In this document: one piece after another, positions 42,969-52,475 of the stretch
Layout of the letters: each line of letters opens with the position of its first letter
Numbering within the stretch: position 1 is the stretch's first letter
DNA from: Colimorpha_A sp900556615
GTDB lineage: Bacteria; Bacillota; Clostridia; Oscillospirales; CAG-272
Length of the DNA: 64,000 nt
Direction of reading: 5' to 3'
Assembly: GCA_963598415.1 (NCBI GenBank)
Contig: CAVBUH010000073.1
Location: 62,001 to 126,000 of the forward strand
Translations under genes and position numbers: made by a program
Notes under the pieces: generated by a model
Seen by the model: the letters and a program-made list of their open reading frames with translations, nothing else
Databases searched by the model: none
Told to the model about the DNA's origin: nothing

Positions 42969-43142
42969 AGCAGCGCCTAAGCTTTTTGATTTCGCGGCGG
43001 GAAGAGTATATTTTTTCGTTTTCGGCGGTATCACCGGAATAAAACGCCAATCTTTAAGGCTACGCAGTATCTTTGTGAATAACTTTTTATCCGTCCCGGA
43101 AAGCAGCAAAGCGCTGCCCTTAACCGCGGACGGATAATTTTT

Positions 43143-43316
43143 GGACAATACCGCCGGGTGCACGGCTAATGTCTTTGCTGCGCATATGCTTGCATCTATT
43201 CCGTCAACCTTCACAAATTCCGTCGGCAGAGAAGCCACTCTTGTCTTCTCAATTTGTATCGTCTGACAAAAAATGCGGCGGCATATCTGCGCAACAGGCA
43301 TTGTGCGGTATTGCCT
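43143..43316 (+). repeat. Family A MITE, copy A12
   Basis: Left end worn (GGACAATACCGCC), right end intact with TA at 43317-43318. 42969-43142 holds no supported gene. Confidence 0.85.
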
Positions 43317-43504
43317 TAAATCCGGTTTTGCAGGAATATTTGTCTTTTTTTTAAAAAAACCTTTTCAAACCGATAAAAATGTGATATTATAAAAAGAAAA
43401 GGATTTCTTCAGTGCCGAAATCGATCTGTCCTGAGAACCAAGTCTCCATTCAGATTGATATTTCGATACCTTAATATTTATTATGCTTTTGCGGGAGATC
43501 AGCT

Positions 43505-43963
43505 ATGACAGAGCTTCCTTTTACAACTGAATCGGATTCCGCAGAGGATACAGAGAGAATCGGAAGAAGCTTCGGAGAGTACCTGCTTTCAATGAAAGAA
43601 TACAATGCTTTTATTGCCATGTACGGCGATCTCGGAGCGGGAAAAACCGCTTTTGTTCGTGGGCTTGCTTCCTGTATTGCGCCGGGCGCGGCGGTTTGCA
43701 GCCCGACCTATACCGTTGTAAATGAGTATGTCGGGGAAGGAAGACGCCTTTGCCATTTTGATATGTACAGAATAGAGAGCGAGGACGATCTTTATTCGAT
43801 TGGATTTTACGATTACGAGGACTGTATGAAGGCGGTGGAATGGTCTGAAAAAATTCCCTTCGCGTTACCCGACAGATACTACAAGCTGAGTCTTCTTAAA
43901 ACAGGAGAGAACAGCCGCATAATTGAGATATCGGAGATTGAGACCTCTTCTCTCGGGGGATAA
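43505..43963 (+). CDS. tsaE: tRNA threonylcarbamoyladenosine biosynthesis ATPase TsaE
   Basis: 152 residues. Walker A YGDLGAGKTAFVRGLA (about residues 39-54), switch-type SPTYTVVNEY and a late VEWSEKIP. TsaE drives the TsaB-TsaD complex making t6A37 on ANN-decoding tRNAs. First gene of tsaE-tsaB-rpiB-flavin reductase; GGGAGA upstream; tsaD is not in the window. Confidence 0.95.
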   Translation: MTELPFTTESDSAEDTERIGRSFGEYLLSMKEYNAFIAMYGDLGAGKTAFVRGLASCIAPGAAVCSPTYTVVNEYVGEGRRLCHFDMYRIESEDDLYSIGFYDYEDCMKAVEWSEKIPFALPDRYYKLSLLKTGENSRIIEISEIETSSLGG

Positions 43964-43995
43964 TCTGTTTATAGCAGGAAAGGTATGTCTGAAAA

Positions 43996-44694
43996 ATGAT
44001 AACACTTGCTCTTGATTCTACTGAAATTACAGCCGCCGCGGCAATAGCGGACGGAAAAAAGCTGCTGGCGGAAACGGTAATCAATACCCGTCTCAATCAC
44101 AGTGAAACGCTTCTTCCTGCGATTGAAGGGCTTATGCGCGGTACGGGACTGTCTTATGACGATATCGATATTTTTGCCTGTTCCGAAGGCCCCGGCTCCT
44201 TTACGGGGGTGAGAATCGGAGCGGCGACGGTAAAAGGACTTGCTTTCGGAAGAAATAAGCCCTGCATCGGGGTGTCAGCGCTTCTTGCGATGGCATATAA
44301 TTTTCTCGGCTTTCACGGAATCATCTGTCCTGTAATGGACGCAAGGCGCTCACAGCTTTATAATGCTTTATTTCGGGTGGCAAACTGTACGGTAACAAGG
44401 CTCGCTCCCGATCGCGTCATATCATCGGCGGAGCTTTCCGAAGAGCTTTTCGAGTATGACGAACCGATATATTTTTGCGGAGGCGGATATTCTGTCATAC
44501 GGGATGCCTGCGCGGGTATAAAGAATATACTCCCGACGCCGGAGCTTCTCCGATATCAAAGTGCGTTTTCGGTTGCTCTCTGCGCGCTTGACGCTTATGA
44601 GGCGGGAACTGCGGAGGACTGTTCCGATATCAATCTCATGCCGTCCTATCTCCGTCCGTCATCGGCGGAACGGAACAGACAGCATTTATCTTGA
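43996..44694 (+). CDS. tsaB: tRNA threonylcarbamoyladenosine biosynthesis protein TsaB
   Basis: 232 residues, ASKHA fold. LALDSTEITAAAAI at the start, LNHSETLLPAIEGL, and the hallmark EGPGSFTGVRIGAATVKGLA (around residues 60-80). TsaB scaffolds TsaD and TsaE. It follows tsaE by 32 bp, the usual order; rimI, often next, is missing and rpiB follows. Confidence 0.95.
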   Translation: MITLALDSTEITAAAAIADGKKLLAETVINTRLNHSETLLPAIEGLMRGTGLSYDDIDIFACSEGPGSFTGVRIGAATVKGLAFGRNKPCIGVSALLAMAYNFLGFHGIICPVMDARRSQLYNALFRVANCTVTRLAPDRVISSAELSEELFEYDEPIYFCGGGYSVIRDACAGIKNILPTPELLRYQSAFSVALCALDAYEAGTAEDCSDINLMPSYLRPSSAERNRQHLS

Positions 44695-44723
44695 AATATA
44701 CAGATATAAGAAAGGTATAAAAC

Positions 44724-45197
44724 ATGAATACAGCAAGAAAAATAGCAATCGGCTGCGACCACGGAGCTTATCTCCTGAAGGATCTTGTAAAAAAGCATCT
44801 TGACGATCTCGGAATAGAATACATCGATTTTGGCACAAACGGTCCCGAATCGGTGAATTATCCGGTGTATGCTCACGCGGTATGTGAGGCAATACAGTCG
44901 GGAGCGGCGGAGCTCGGTATTTTGCTTTGCAGTACCGGTATCGGTATGAGTATGGCGGCGAATAAGCATCACGGGATAAGAGCCGCGCTTTGTGCAGACA
45001 CCTATTCCGCCCGTTTTACCAGAATGCATAATAACGCGAATGTTATCTGCATGGGCGCGCTTACGACCGGAAACGGGCTTGCGCTCGATATCCTTGATGC
45101 CTTTCTTTCGGCGGAATTTGAGGGCGGCAGACACGAAACCAGAGTAAATATGTTTATGCAGCTTGAAAAAACCGAATGTGAAAAGGAAAGAGATTAA
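44724..45197 (+). CDS. rpiB: Ribose-5-phosphate isomerase B
   Basis: 157 residues. N-terminal IGCDHGAYLLKDLV with the phosphate/ring-opening residues, the catalytic Cys in LLCSTGIGMSMAANK (about residue 70), and the ARFTRMHNNANVICMGA segment with conserved Arg/His/Asn. Interconverts ribose-5-phosphate and ribulose-5-phosphate; some homologues act on allose or other sugars. AAGAAAGG upstream; the stop is directly followed by the next start. Confidence 0.94.
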   Translation: MNTARKIAIGCDHGAYLLKDLVKKHLDDLGIEYIDFGTNGPESVNYPVYAHAVCEAIQSGAAELGILLCSTGIGMSMAANKHHGIRAALCADTYSARFTRMHNNANVICMGALTTGNGLALDILDAFLSAEFEGGRHETRVNMFMQLEKTECEKERD

Positions 45198-45821
45198 ATG
45201 GAAAAGACGGTATGGAAGGGAACCGTTCTCACGTCTCCTGTTCCTCCTGTCATGGTGACCTGCGGTGATTCCCAAAAGGCTAATATTATCACCGTCGCAT
45301 GGACGGGAACTGTCAATACCAAACCGCCGATGACCTACATTTCGGTGCGTCCCTGCCGGCATTCTTATGCTATCATAAAAGAAACAGGCGAATTTGTTAT
45401 AAACCTGACTTCCGAGTCTTTGGTGGAAAAAGCCGATTACTGTGGTATATATACGGGAGCGAAGGTCGATAAGTTTTCGAAATGCGGTTTAACCATGCAG
45501 GGCGCGGCAAAGGTGAGGGCGCCGCTTATCGCGGAGTCGCCGGTTAATCTTGAATGCGTTGTGAAAAACGTTATTCCGCTCGGTACGCACGATATGTTTC
45601 TGGCAGAGATTGTCGCCGCCCATATTGACAGCGCACTTATCGACAGGAATGGAAAGCTTCATCTTGAAAACGCCGGACTCGCAGCGTTCGCTCACGGCGA
45701 TTATTATGCCCTCGGCAGGAAGCTTGCGCCGTTTGGCTGCTCGGTGAGAAAAAAGAACGGCGGAAAAGCCGTAAAGCGCACCGCTTCGAATACCGCCGGA
45801 AAAGGAAGCCGTTTAAGATGA
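45198..45821 (+). CDS. Flavin reductase family protein
   Basis: 207 residues of the FMN-binding split-barrel flavin reductase-like family. Opening PPVMVTCGDSQKANIITVAWTG and the TYISVRPCRHSYAIIKETGEFVINL block are typical. It probably binds FMN and reduces flavin or another acceptor; the true substrate is unknown. The C-terminal tail is Lys/Arg-rich. It begins at the base after the rpiB stop, with AAGGAAAGAG inside rpiB, so it is in the same operon. Confidence 0.85.
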   Translation: MEKTVWKGTVLTSPVPPVMVTCGDSQKANIITVAWTGTVNTKPPMTYISVRPCRHSYAIIKETGEFVINLTSESLVEKADYCGIYTGAKVDKFSKCGLTMQGAAKVRAPLIAESPVNLECVVKNVIPLGTHDMFLAEIVAAHIDSALIDRNGKLHLENAGLAAFAHGDYYALGRKLAPFGCSVRKKNGGKAVKRTASNTAGKGSRLR

Positions 45822-45918
45822 AAATCGGATTGAATAGCAGTGATGCCTGTTGGAAATTCTACTGATTGCGGTTGTTTTTTAGCAGGATAATAATATATTT
45901 TTACAGAGGAAAATCAAT

Positions 45919-47313
45919 ATGAAACGCATAACTGTCAAAGAGCTTTATCAGACTCCCGATATGTTCGCGGGAAAGACCGTTACGGTTGCCGGCTGGTGCC
46001 GTTCCATTCGCTCCAACAATAATTTCGGTTTTATCGATTTGAATGACGGAAGCACGCTTCCTTGCTTGCAAATTGTTTTTGAAGCTGAAAAATTAGATAA
46101 CTATAAAGATATTGCAAAGCAGAATGTCGGTGCCTCCGTCGCGGTAACGGGTTTGTTCGAGCTTACTCCTGACGCCAAGCAGGCGTTTGAACTCAAAGCG
46201 GAGTCGATAGAGGTGACAGGTACCTCTACCTCTGACTATCCGCTCCAGAAAAAACGCCATTCGGACGAGTTTCTTCGCACTATAGCGCATCTTCGTCCCA
46301 GAACCAATAAATACGAGGCGGTTTTCAGAGTTCGTTCTGTTGCCGCATACGCCATTCATAAGTTCTTTCAGGAGAGAAACTTTGTATATGTTCATACTCC
46401 GATTATTACGGGAAGCGACTGCGAAGGCGCAGGGGAAATGTTCAGAATCACTACCCTTGATCTGGAGAATCTTCCCAGGACGGAGGACGGAAAGATTGAT
46501 TTCTCCAAGGATTTTTTCGGGAAAAGCACAAACCTAACTGTTTCCGGTCAGCTTAACGCGGAGACCTATGCCATGGCGTTCGCAAAGGTATATACCTTCG
46601 GACCTACCTTCCGCGCCGAGAAGTCGAACACGCCCCGTCATGCGGCGGAATTCTGGATGATGGAGCCGGAAATTGCCTTTGCAGACCTTAACGACGATAT
46701 GGAGCTTATTGAGGATATGCTCAAATACGTTGTAGCTTATATTATGAAGGAATGTCCTTACGAGCTTGAGCTTTTCAATAAGTTTATCGACAGTACTTTG
46801 CTTGACAGACTTAATAATATAGTGAACTCCGATTTTGTAAGATTGAGCTATACCGACGCGGTTTCTCTTGTAAAGAACAGCGGAGTGAAGTTCGAGTATC
46901 CGCTTGAATGGGGCATGGATCTTCAGACCGAGCATGAAAGATATCTTACCGAGCAGGTGTACGGCAAGCCGGTTTTCGTGACCGATTGGCCGCGCGATAT
47001 AAAGGCGTTTTATATGCGTGTAAACGATGACGGAAAGACTGTTGCCGCCGTCGACCTTCTTGTCCCGGGCGTCGGGGAGCTTGTCGGAGGCTCACAGCGC
47101 GAGGAAAGACTTGATGTTCTTCTTGAAAGCTTGAATAAATTCGGTCTTAACGAGGAGGATTACCGTTGGTATGTGGATCTTCGCCGCTACGGAGGCACAA
47201 AGCATGCGGGCTTTGGTCTCGGCTTTGAAAGACTGATTATGTATGTAACGGGGATCGGAAACATCAGGGATGTGGAATCCTTCCCGAGAACGACAGGTTC
47301 GGCAGAATTTTAA
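45919..47313 (+). CDS. asnS: Asparaginyl-tRNA synthetase
   Basis: 464-residue class IIb synthetase. N-terminal OB-fold anticodon-binding domain (about 15-105, with VAGWCRSIRSNNNFGFI), motif 2 FGPTFRAEKSNTPRHAAEF, and motif 3 GFGLGFERLIMYVTG. RHAAEFWMMEPEIAF distinguishes AsnS from AspS. Full length. AGAGG upstream; no T-box leader was recognised in the 97-bp gap. Confidence 0.97.
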   Translation: MKRITVKELYQTPDMFAGKTVTVAGWCRSIRSNNNFGFIDLNDGSTLPCLQIVFEAEKLDNYKDIAKQNVGASVAVTGLFELTPDAKQAFELKAESIEVTGTSTSDYPLQKKRHSDEFLRTIAHLRPRTNKYEAVFRVRSVAAYAIHKFFQERNFVYVHTPIITGSDCEGAGEMFRITTLDLENLPRTEDGKIDFSKDFFGKSTNLTVSGQLNAETYAMAFAKVYTFGPTFRAEKSNTPRHAAEFWMMEPEIAFADLNDDMELIEDMLKYVVAYIMKECPYELELFNKFIDSTLLDRLNNIVNSDFVRLSYTDAVSLVKNSGVKFEYPLEWGMDLQTEHERYLTEQVYGKPVFVTDWPRDIKAFYMRVNDDGKTVAAVDLLVPGVGELVGGSQREERLDVLLESLNKFGLNEEDYRWYVDLRRYGGTKHAGFGLGFERLIMYVTGIGNIRDVESFPRTTGSAEF

Positions 47314-47317
47314 TGAA

Positions 47318-47356
47318 TACCGAGGAGGAGAGTTTTCGGCTTTCCTCCTCCGCTTT
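47318..47356 (+). terminator. Terminator after asnS
   Basis: CGAGGAGGA / TCCTCCTCCG arms followed by CTTTT. Confidence 0.65.
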
Positions 47357-47575
47357 TCCCAAGAGAGATGCTATATGACTAAAGGGGACCTCTAAAAAGA
47401 TAAAAGTGTATTTTTTGTATTCGAAATTCCGAATCGGGCGAAGTAATATTTCCTCGCTTTTGCTGTAAGTGCCGTAGGAGTTGGACTCTATCGATTTCAC
47501 TGATTCCACGTTGAAGCACAAAGTTATCTGTGATATAGTTAGAATAATATTCCAATTTGAAGGAGAGGACATGGA

Positions 47576-48025
47576 ATGGTTATCAGAGAATATCAACCGA
47601 CAGATTGCAAAGAACTGGCGGAGTTGTTTTACAATACTGTTCATACAATAAATGCAAAAGATTACACGAAAGAACAGATGGATGTTTGGGCTACGGGTCA
47701 GGTAAATTTGGAAAGGTGGAATCAGTCATTTCTGGAGCATTACAGTATAGTCGCTGTTGAAAATAAAACCATTGTAGGATTCGGGGACATAGATGAAAAC
47801 GGCTACCTTGACCGTTTATATGTTCATAAAGATTATCAAAGAAAAGGGATTGCTACCGCTATATGCAATCAGTTAGAAGCCGCTGTTCAGGAAGATATTA
47901 TTACACATGCTTCTATTACAGCAAGGTCTTTTTTTGAAAAAAGAGGATATAAAGTAATTAAAGAACAGCAGATAAAAAGACAGGGAGTTACACTTGTCAA
48001 TTATGTTATGAAAAAAGTTCAATAA
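47576..48025 (+). CDS. GNAT-family N-acetyltransferase
   Basis: 149-residue acetyl-CoA-dependent acetyltransferase. Fold landmarks: VIREYQPTDCKELAELF start, beta4 IVGFGDIDENGYLDRLYV, and the pyrophosphate-binding KDYQRKGIATAICNQLE (Q/RxxGxG/A) around residues 86-102. Late FFEKRGYKVIKEQ is typical. AGGAGAGG precedes the ATG at 47576. Codon use is AT-rich and it is a single-gene insertion between housekeeping genes, suggesting transfer. Substrate unknown. Confidence 0.9.
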   Translation: MVIREYQPTDCKELAELFYNTVHTINAKDYTKEQMDVWATGQVNLERWNQSFLEHYSIVAVENKTIVGFGDIDENGYLDRLYVHKDYQRKGIATAICNQLEAAVQEDIITHASITARSFFEKRGYKVIKEQQIKRQGVTLVNYVMKKVQ

Positions 48026-48251
48026 ATTTCTATTTATTAGGTAGTTGCCTGTACCGGGTAATTGCCGCTTGGCTGTTTTGACGATTTATTTTAAAAATGA
48101 GCTTTCAGCAATACCAAGGGCAAAAGGGGGAATATTTCTTTTGACGCTATCCCTATAACTGATATTTTTAATCTATAATACATAATTTTTTCACACGGTT
48201 ATGATTTCAAGGCATATTCGTAAAATTTTTGGGAAAAATATCGGAATACTC

Positions 48252-48280
48252 TTGCATTTCATGAAAAAGTATGATAAAAT
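48252..48280 (+). promoter_or_regulatory. SigA-type promoter of secG
   Basis: TTGCAT, 17-nt spacer, TAAAAT, about 75 bp before secG. No gene was seen in 48026-48251. Confidence 0.6.
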
Positions 48281-48354
48281 AGAAAGGCTTTGATAATATA
48301 CAGTTACTGTCGTTTCGGAATGGTTCGCGGCAGACTTCAGGAGGAATAATATAT

Positions 48355-48771
48355 ATGGATATCGTAATCGGCATAATACTGATAGCATCTGCGATTTTTC
48401 TTATAGTCGCCGTTTTGCTTCAGTCCGGTAAGGACAAGGGACTTTCCGGGGCGCTTTCAGGGAGTTCTTCAGATACTTTTTACGGAAAAAATAAGGGAAA
48501 TACAAAGGAGAGAATCCTTTCAAAGGCTACGACTGTAATTTCTGTTATATTTGTGGTTCTTGTTCTTGTTTCTTTCGTTATTCAGGATGATACAGATCTC
48601 AATAATATATATGATCAGCTCACTGCTACCGATTCAGCGGATTCTGATTCCGCCGATACAACAGATACGGCTGATACCGGGGATGATACCAAAGAGTCGG
48701 CTTCGGAAGAGGATACTTCCGGCGAGGCGGAGACGAGCGGTAGTGATACCTCCTCTGCGGAAGAGACCTGA
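48355..48771 (+). CDS. secG: Preprotein translocase subunit SecG with acidic tail
   Basis: 138 residues. Two transmembrane helices (about 3-23 and 56-77) and the connecting loop LQSGKDKGLSGALSGSSSDTFYGK are those of SecG, an auxiliary subunit of the SecYEG channel. SecG is usually 70-80 residues; here about 50 further residues form an Asp/Ser/Thr/Glu-rich low-complexity tail (from about residue 92) without hydrophobic segments. RBS AGGAGG. In many Firmicutes secG is followed by rnr/smpB; here an aconitase-family gene follows. Confidence 0.93.
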   Translation: MDIVIGIILIASAIFLIVAVLLQSGKDKGLSGALSGSSSDTFYGKNKGNTKERILSKATTVISVIFVVLVLVSFVIQDDTDLNNIYDQLTATDSADSDSADTTDTADTGDDTKESASEEDTSGEAETSGSDTSSAEET

Positions 48772-48956
48772 GGCGGAAACAAAACCGTACGGATTTGTGT
48801 GCGGCTCTGTCTTGAATAAATCAGCACTGTCAGAGCGCTCTGTTTCACGGGGCGCTTTTGCTTTGAAGTCCGCTTTCCCAATATATCATATAAAAGCAAT
48901 TATTTTATGGATACCGCAATCTTAGGGGAGCCGGTATTTCCAAAAGGAGAGAATTT

Positions 48957-51134
48957 ATGGTTAAAATTACGAATCACGGGGTATATCTGATTGACGGAAA
49001 ACACCCTAAGGATAAATGCGGCGTATCTGCCGATGAAGCGCGAAAAGGCACAATCGCCTATTCTATACTCACTTCTCATAATGTGTCGGGAAACGATAAA
49101 GAGCTTAATATCAAATTTGACGCTATGGCTTCTCATGATATCACCTATGTGGGAATTATCCAAACGGCGAGGGCAAGCGGACTTGAGAAGTTTCCGATTC
49201 CTTATGTTTTGACAAACTGTCACAACAGTCTGTGTGCCGTCGGCGGAACAATAAACGAGGACGATCATCTTTTCGGTCTATCAGCGGCAAAAAAATACGG
49301 AGGAATTTATGTTCCCGCCCATCAGGCGGTTATCCACTCTTATATGAGAGAAATGATGACCGCCTGCGGTAGGATGATACTCGGCTCCGATAGTCATACA
49401 AGATACGGTGCTCTCGGAACGATGGCGATCGGAGAGGGCGGTCCCGAGCTTGTAAAACAGCTTCTCTGCCGTACATATGATATTTCCATGCCGGAGATTA
49501 TTGCGGTGAATCTTGTCGGTTCTCCTCGCCCCGGAATAGGACCTCACGACGTGGCAATCGCCCTTATCGGCGCGGTATTCTCCTCGGGCTTTGTGAAAAA
49601 CAAGGTTCTTGAATTTGTCGGAGAAGGGGTTAAAAATCTTCCCATCGAGTTCAGAAACGGAATTGATGTGATGACAACCGAAACGACCTGTCTTTCATCG
49701 ATTTGGGTTACTGACAGCGAGACGGAAAAATATTATATGATACATAACCGTCCCGACGATTTCCGTGAGCTGAGACCGGCTGAGGTTGCCTATTACGACG
49801 GAATGGTAACCATAGACCTTTCCAAGGTGGAGTCCATGATAGCGCTCCCCTTCCATCCCGGAAACGCGGTGACGATAAACGAACTCAGAAAGAACCCGCA
49901 TGAGGTGTTTGCAAAATTTGGTCTTGATTTTGACTCTAAGATTGATAAAAACGGTAATATTCATGTGGATCAGGGAGTCATTGCGGGCTGTGCCGGAGGG
50001 ATCTATGATAATCTTGCCGCCGCAAATGATATACTTTCGGGAGGTTCAATAGGAAACGGTGATTTCTCGCTTTCAATCTACCCGGCGAGTCAGCCGGTAT
50101 TCACGCAGCTGATGAAATCCGGAATTGCTTCTGAGCTTCTTGACGCAGGCGCTGTTCTCCGCACCGCATTCTGCGGTCCCTGCTTCGGTGCGGGCGATGT
50201 TCCCGGAAACGGCTGTCTCAGTATACGTCATTCGACGAGAAATTTTCCTAACCGCGAGGGTTCAAAACCCGGAAACGGTCAACAGGCTTATGTTGCGCTG
50301 ATGGACGCCCGTTCTATCGCGGCAACGGCGGCGAACGGAGGTGTCCTTACACCTGCTACCGATCTTGATGTTGAATATTCCGAAGTTGAATATGTCTTTG
50401 ACGATTCAGCGTATAAAAACAGAGTTTATAACGGATACGGCAAGGCGGACCCCTCTGTCGAGCTTCGGTTCGGTCCGAATATTGCGGACTGGCCTGAAAT
50501 GAAGCCTCTCGGAGAAGATATTTTGATGAAGGTCTGTTCCTATATTACCGATAGCGTTACAACCACCGACGAGCTGATTCCCTCCGGAGAAACCTCGTCC
50601 TACCGTTCCAATCCCCTGAAGCTTGCCGAGTTTGCTCTTTCAAGAAAAGATCCCGAGTATGTCGGCCGGGCGAAAGAGGCGGTTTCGATTGCGCCGTTTG
50701 AATTTGTTGCCGAAAGGGTAGCGGAGCTTACAGGATATCAAGAGCTTCCTCAGATTGGAAGCGTCATTTATGCGAGAAAGCCCGGTGACGGTTCTGCCAG
50801 AGAACAGGCGGCGTCCTGTCAGAGAGTCCTCGGCGGGGCTGCCAATATTGCGCTTGAATACGCGACAAAACGCTATCGCAGCAACCTTATTAATTGGGGA
50901 ATGATTCCCTTTATTTCCAAGGAGGAGCCTGACTTTGCAGTCGGCGACTATATTCTTGTAAAAGAAATCAGAGAGGCGATTGCAGCTAAAATTTCTGCGG
51001 TTCAGGCGTATGTCATAAAACCGGACGGTTCTTCTTATGAGATTTCACTGGATATCCCGGTTATGACCGACGATGAGAGACAGATTATACTTGACGGCTG
51101 TCTAATCAATTACTACCGTGCTGAAAACAAGTGA
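48957..51134 (+). CDS. Aconitase-superfamily hydratase
   Basis: 725 residues. Aconitase/isopropylmalate isomerase superfamily with the swivel domain at the C-terminus. Cluster Cys residues appear in VIAGCAGGIYDN and FCGPCFGAGDVPGNG; substrate loop GSDSHTRYGALGTMAIGEGG is intact (around residues 145-165). Bacterial AcnA is near 890 aa; this shorter form resembles the Clostridial hydratases annotated as aconitate hydratase. Citrate/isocitrate or a related acid is the likely substrate; icd and gltA are not adjacent. GGAGAG upstream of ATG. Confidence 0.85.
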   Translation: MVKITNHGVYLIDGKHPKDKCGVSADEARKGTIAYSILTSHNVSGNDKELNIKFDAMASHDITYVGIIQTARASGLEKFPIPYVLTNCHNSLCAVGGTINEDDHLFGLSAAKKYGGIYVPAHQAVIHSYMREMMTACGRMILGSDSHTRYGALGTMAIGEGGPELVKQLLCRTYDISMPEIIAVNLVGSPRPGIGPHDVAIALIGAVFSSGFVKNKVLEFVGEGVKNLPIEFRNGIDVMTTETTCLSSIWVTDSETEKYYMIHNRPDDFRELRPAEVAYYDGMVTIDLSKVESMIALPFHPGNAVTINELRKNPHEVFAKFGLDFDSKIDKNGNIHVDQGVIAGCAGGIYDNLAAANDILSGGSIGNGDFSLSIYPASQPVFTQLMKSGIASELLDAGAVLRTAFCGPCFGAGDVPGNGCLSIRHSTRNFPNREGSKPGNGQQAYVALMDARSIAATAANGGVLTPATDLDVEYSEVEYVFDDSAYKNRVYNGYGKADPSVELRFGPNIADWPEMKPLGEDILMKVCSYITDSVTTTDELIPSGETSSYRSNPLKLAEFALSRKDPEYVGRAKEAVSIAPFEFVAERVAELTGYQELPQIGSVIYARKPGDGSAREQAASCQRVLGGAANIALEYATKRYRSNLINWGMIPFISKEEPDFAVGDYILVKEIREAIAAKISAVQAYVIKPDGSSYEISLDIPVMTDDERQIILDGCLINYYRAENK

Positions 51135-51174
51135 GGATAAATTTTTTCTGATAGGAAGCACCTTATGAAAAGAG

Positions 51175-51317
51175 ATGAGGTCGGCTCATAGCATGAACAA
51201 TTGTGAACGCTGTGTACACTCCTAACAAAAAATCAAGGGCATTTAAGGGATGCCCTTGATTTTTTGTTAGGAGTGTATATGATTCTATCTCAAAAATTCA
51301 ATTGGAGACAGCCCCTA
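51175..51317. repeat. Dispersed repeat family B, copy B2
   Basis: Contains a 27-bp perfect stem (ACACTCCTAACAAAAAATC.. and its complement) with a 7-nt loop, and a right end GGAGACAGCCCC matching B1. It could act as terminator for the hydratase gene. Confidence 0.75.
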
Positions 51318-51320
51318 TTA

Positions 51321-51494
51321 AGGCAATACCGTCGGGTTCACGGCTTGCGCCTTGACGGAACCTGCTTGTCCCTTTTTCGTCATATTTCACCAATTTTGCC
51401 GGCAGAGGAGTCACTCTTGCTTTCTCAATTGGTGGTATCGTCTGACGAAAAACAGGACTGCGCATCTGCACCGTCAGTACCTCGCAGTATGGCC
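51321..51494 (+). repeat. Family A MITE, copy A13
   Basis: Diverged full-length copy (AGGCAATACCGTCGGG.. to ..GCAGTATGGCCT), TA at 51319-51320 and 51495-51496, directly after B2. Confidence 0.78.
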
Positions 51495-51584
51495 TTAAAA
51501 ATATGATAGGGTAAACCTGCTCCGATATTTTCCATTTTTGAAGACTTCCCCAAACGGTAAGGATGTGTAGAATTTCTTCCGGAT

Positions 51585-52355
51585 TTATTTCAAAATTTTG
51601 AGGAAAAGATGATTCAGTTCCGACCAATCGGATGGAGAATTTTTCGGATAGTCAGTAAGAATCGCTTCGAATTCTCCGATGGAACGGCAGATATATTCGT
51701 TGATATCGTCAATTCTCTTTCCTTCTCCTAATTCCTCCGTATTCCTTTTTCGATTTAATAGCTCTGATACAACAGGAAAAATGCCTTTATCAAGGCAGGC
51801 ATCGGCAAGCTCGGTAAAAAGCATTGGAGGCGGACTGTTATTTTCAAGTATCCATCTGCACGCAAGGATCGGACGAAGAGCATAAAAGTATTTTTTCAGG
51901 CGAACGCTTTTTCCTTGCAGAAAATCCTTGTAATTATGTTTAGCGGTATTGAGATAATGAAATAGAGCGCTTTTTCCTTGAAAATATTTGTCAATGACAG
52001 GTGAAATCTGATCCCATTCAGGAGTTGTCCGATAGATGATAGGAGAGTTTTTCCATTCGAATATGGTAGGATTGGATTTATGAAGCAAAATCAATGCTTT
52101 TTTCAGATCCCAGCCGTTGATATCAAGCGTATCGTTCAGCTTCCCTTCTATTACGTCGCGGGCATTATTGAGCTGCAGGTAAAAGTTCTTCTGTCGTACA
52201 TAAATGAATCTTACATCGAAATCACTGTCGGGGGAAGCGAATCCCCATGCACGGCTGCCTGATTCCACACAGTGAAGAATATGTACCTTTTCTTTTTTTT
52301 CAATTTCATCAAGTTCTCCGGAGATTATTGTATTGATGATAGTTTCTGTATCCAT
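51585..52355 (-). CDS. Nucleotidyltransferase domain protein (RlaP/YcgL-like)
   Basis: About 256 residues. The nucleotidyltransferase core shows VESGSRAWGFASPDSDFDVRFIY near residue 33: the GS motif plus D-x-D metal ligands. The rest is helical, with a WKNSPIIYRTTPEW segment typical of the PF10127 family (RNA-ligase-associated RlaP). Its reaction is unknown; no RNA ligase gene is nearby. ATG at 52355 follows AGGGAAA. An upstream in-frame start at 52427 lacks a ribosome site. Confidence 0.83.
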   Translation of the reverse strand: MDTETIINTIISGELDEIEKKEKVHILHCVESGSRAWGFASPDSDFDVRFIYVRQKNFYLQLNNARDVIEGKLNDTLDINGWDLKKALILLHKSNPTIFEWKNSPIIYRTTPEWDQISPVIDKYFQGKSALFHYLNTAKHNYKDFLQGKSVRLKKYFYALRPILACRWILENNSPPPMLFTELADACLDKGIFPVVSELLNRKRNTEELGEGKRIDDINEYICRSIGEFEAILTDYPKNSPSDWSELNHLFLKILK

Positions 52356-52475
52356 ATTTTCCCTACGGTTTATCAAGCATTGGGGAGATACTCTCCCTTT
52401 TCGGATATACTTGTTGACAAAAAGCAAGTAACTTCAATTTGAGCAGAAGCCGGTTTTGTTTTTTTGTTGTAAAGC

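Noticed and set aside
42924..43301. Minus-strand 125-codon ORF over element A12 and the sequence beside it
   Set aside because: More than a third lies in a family A element; the unique part has no ribosome site and no recognised homology.
45822..45918. T-box or other riboswitch before asnS
   Set aside because: Only 97 bp, with no T-box sequence (TGGNACCGCG-like) or antiterminator hairpin.
47380..47400. Possible end of a family E element (AAAGGGGACCTCTAAAAAG)
   Set aside because: Only one end-like stretch is visible with no matching interior or second end, so it may be chance.
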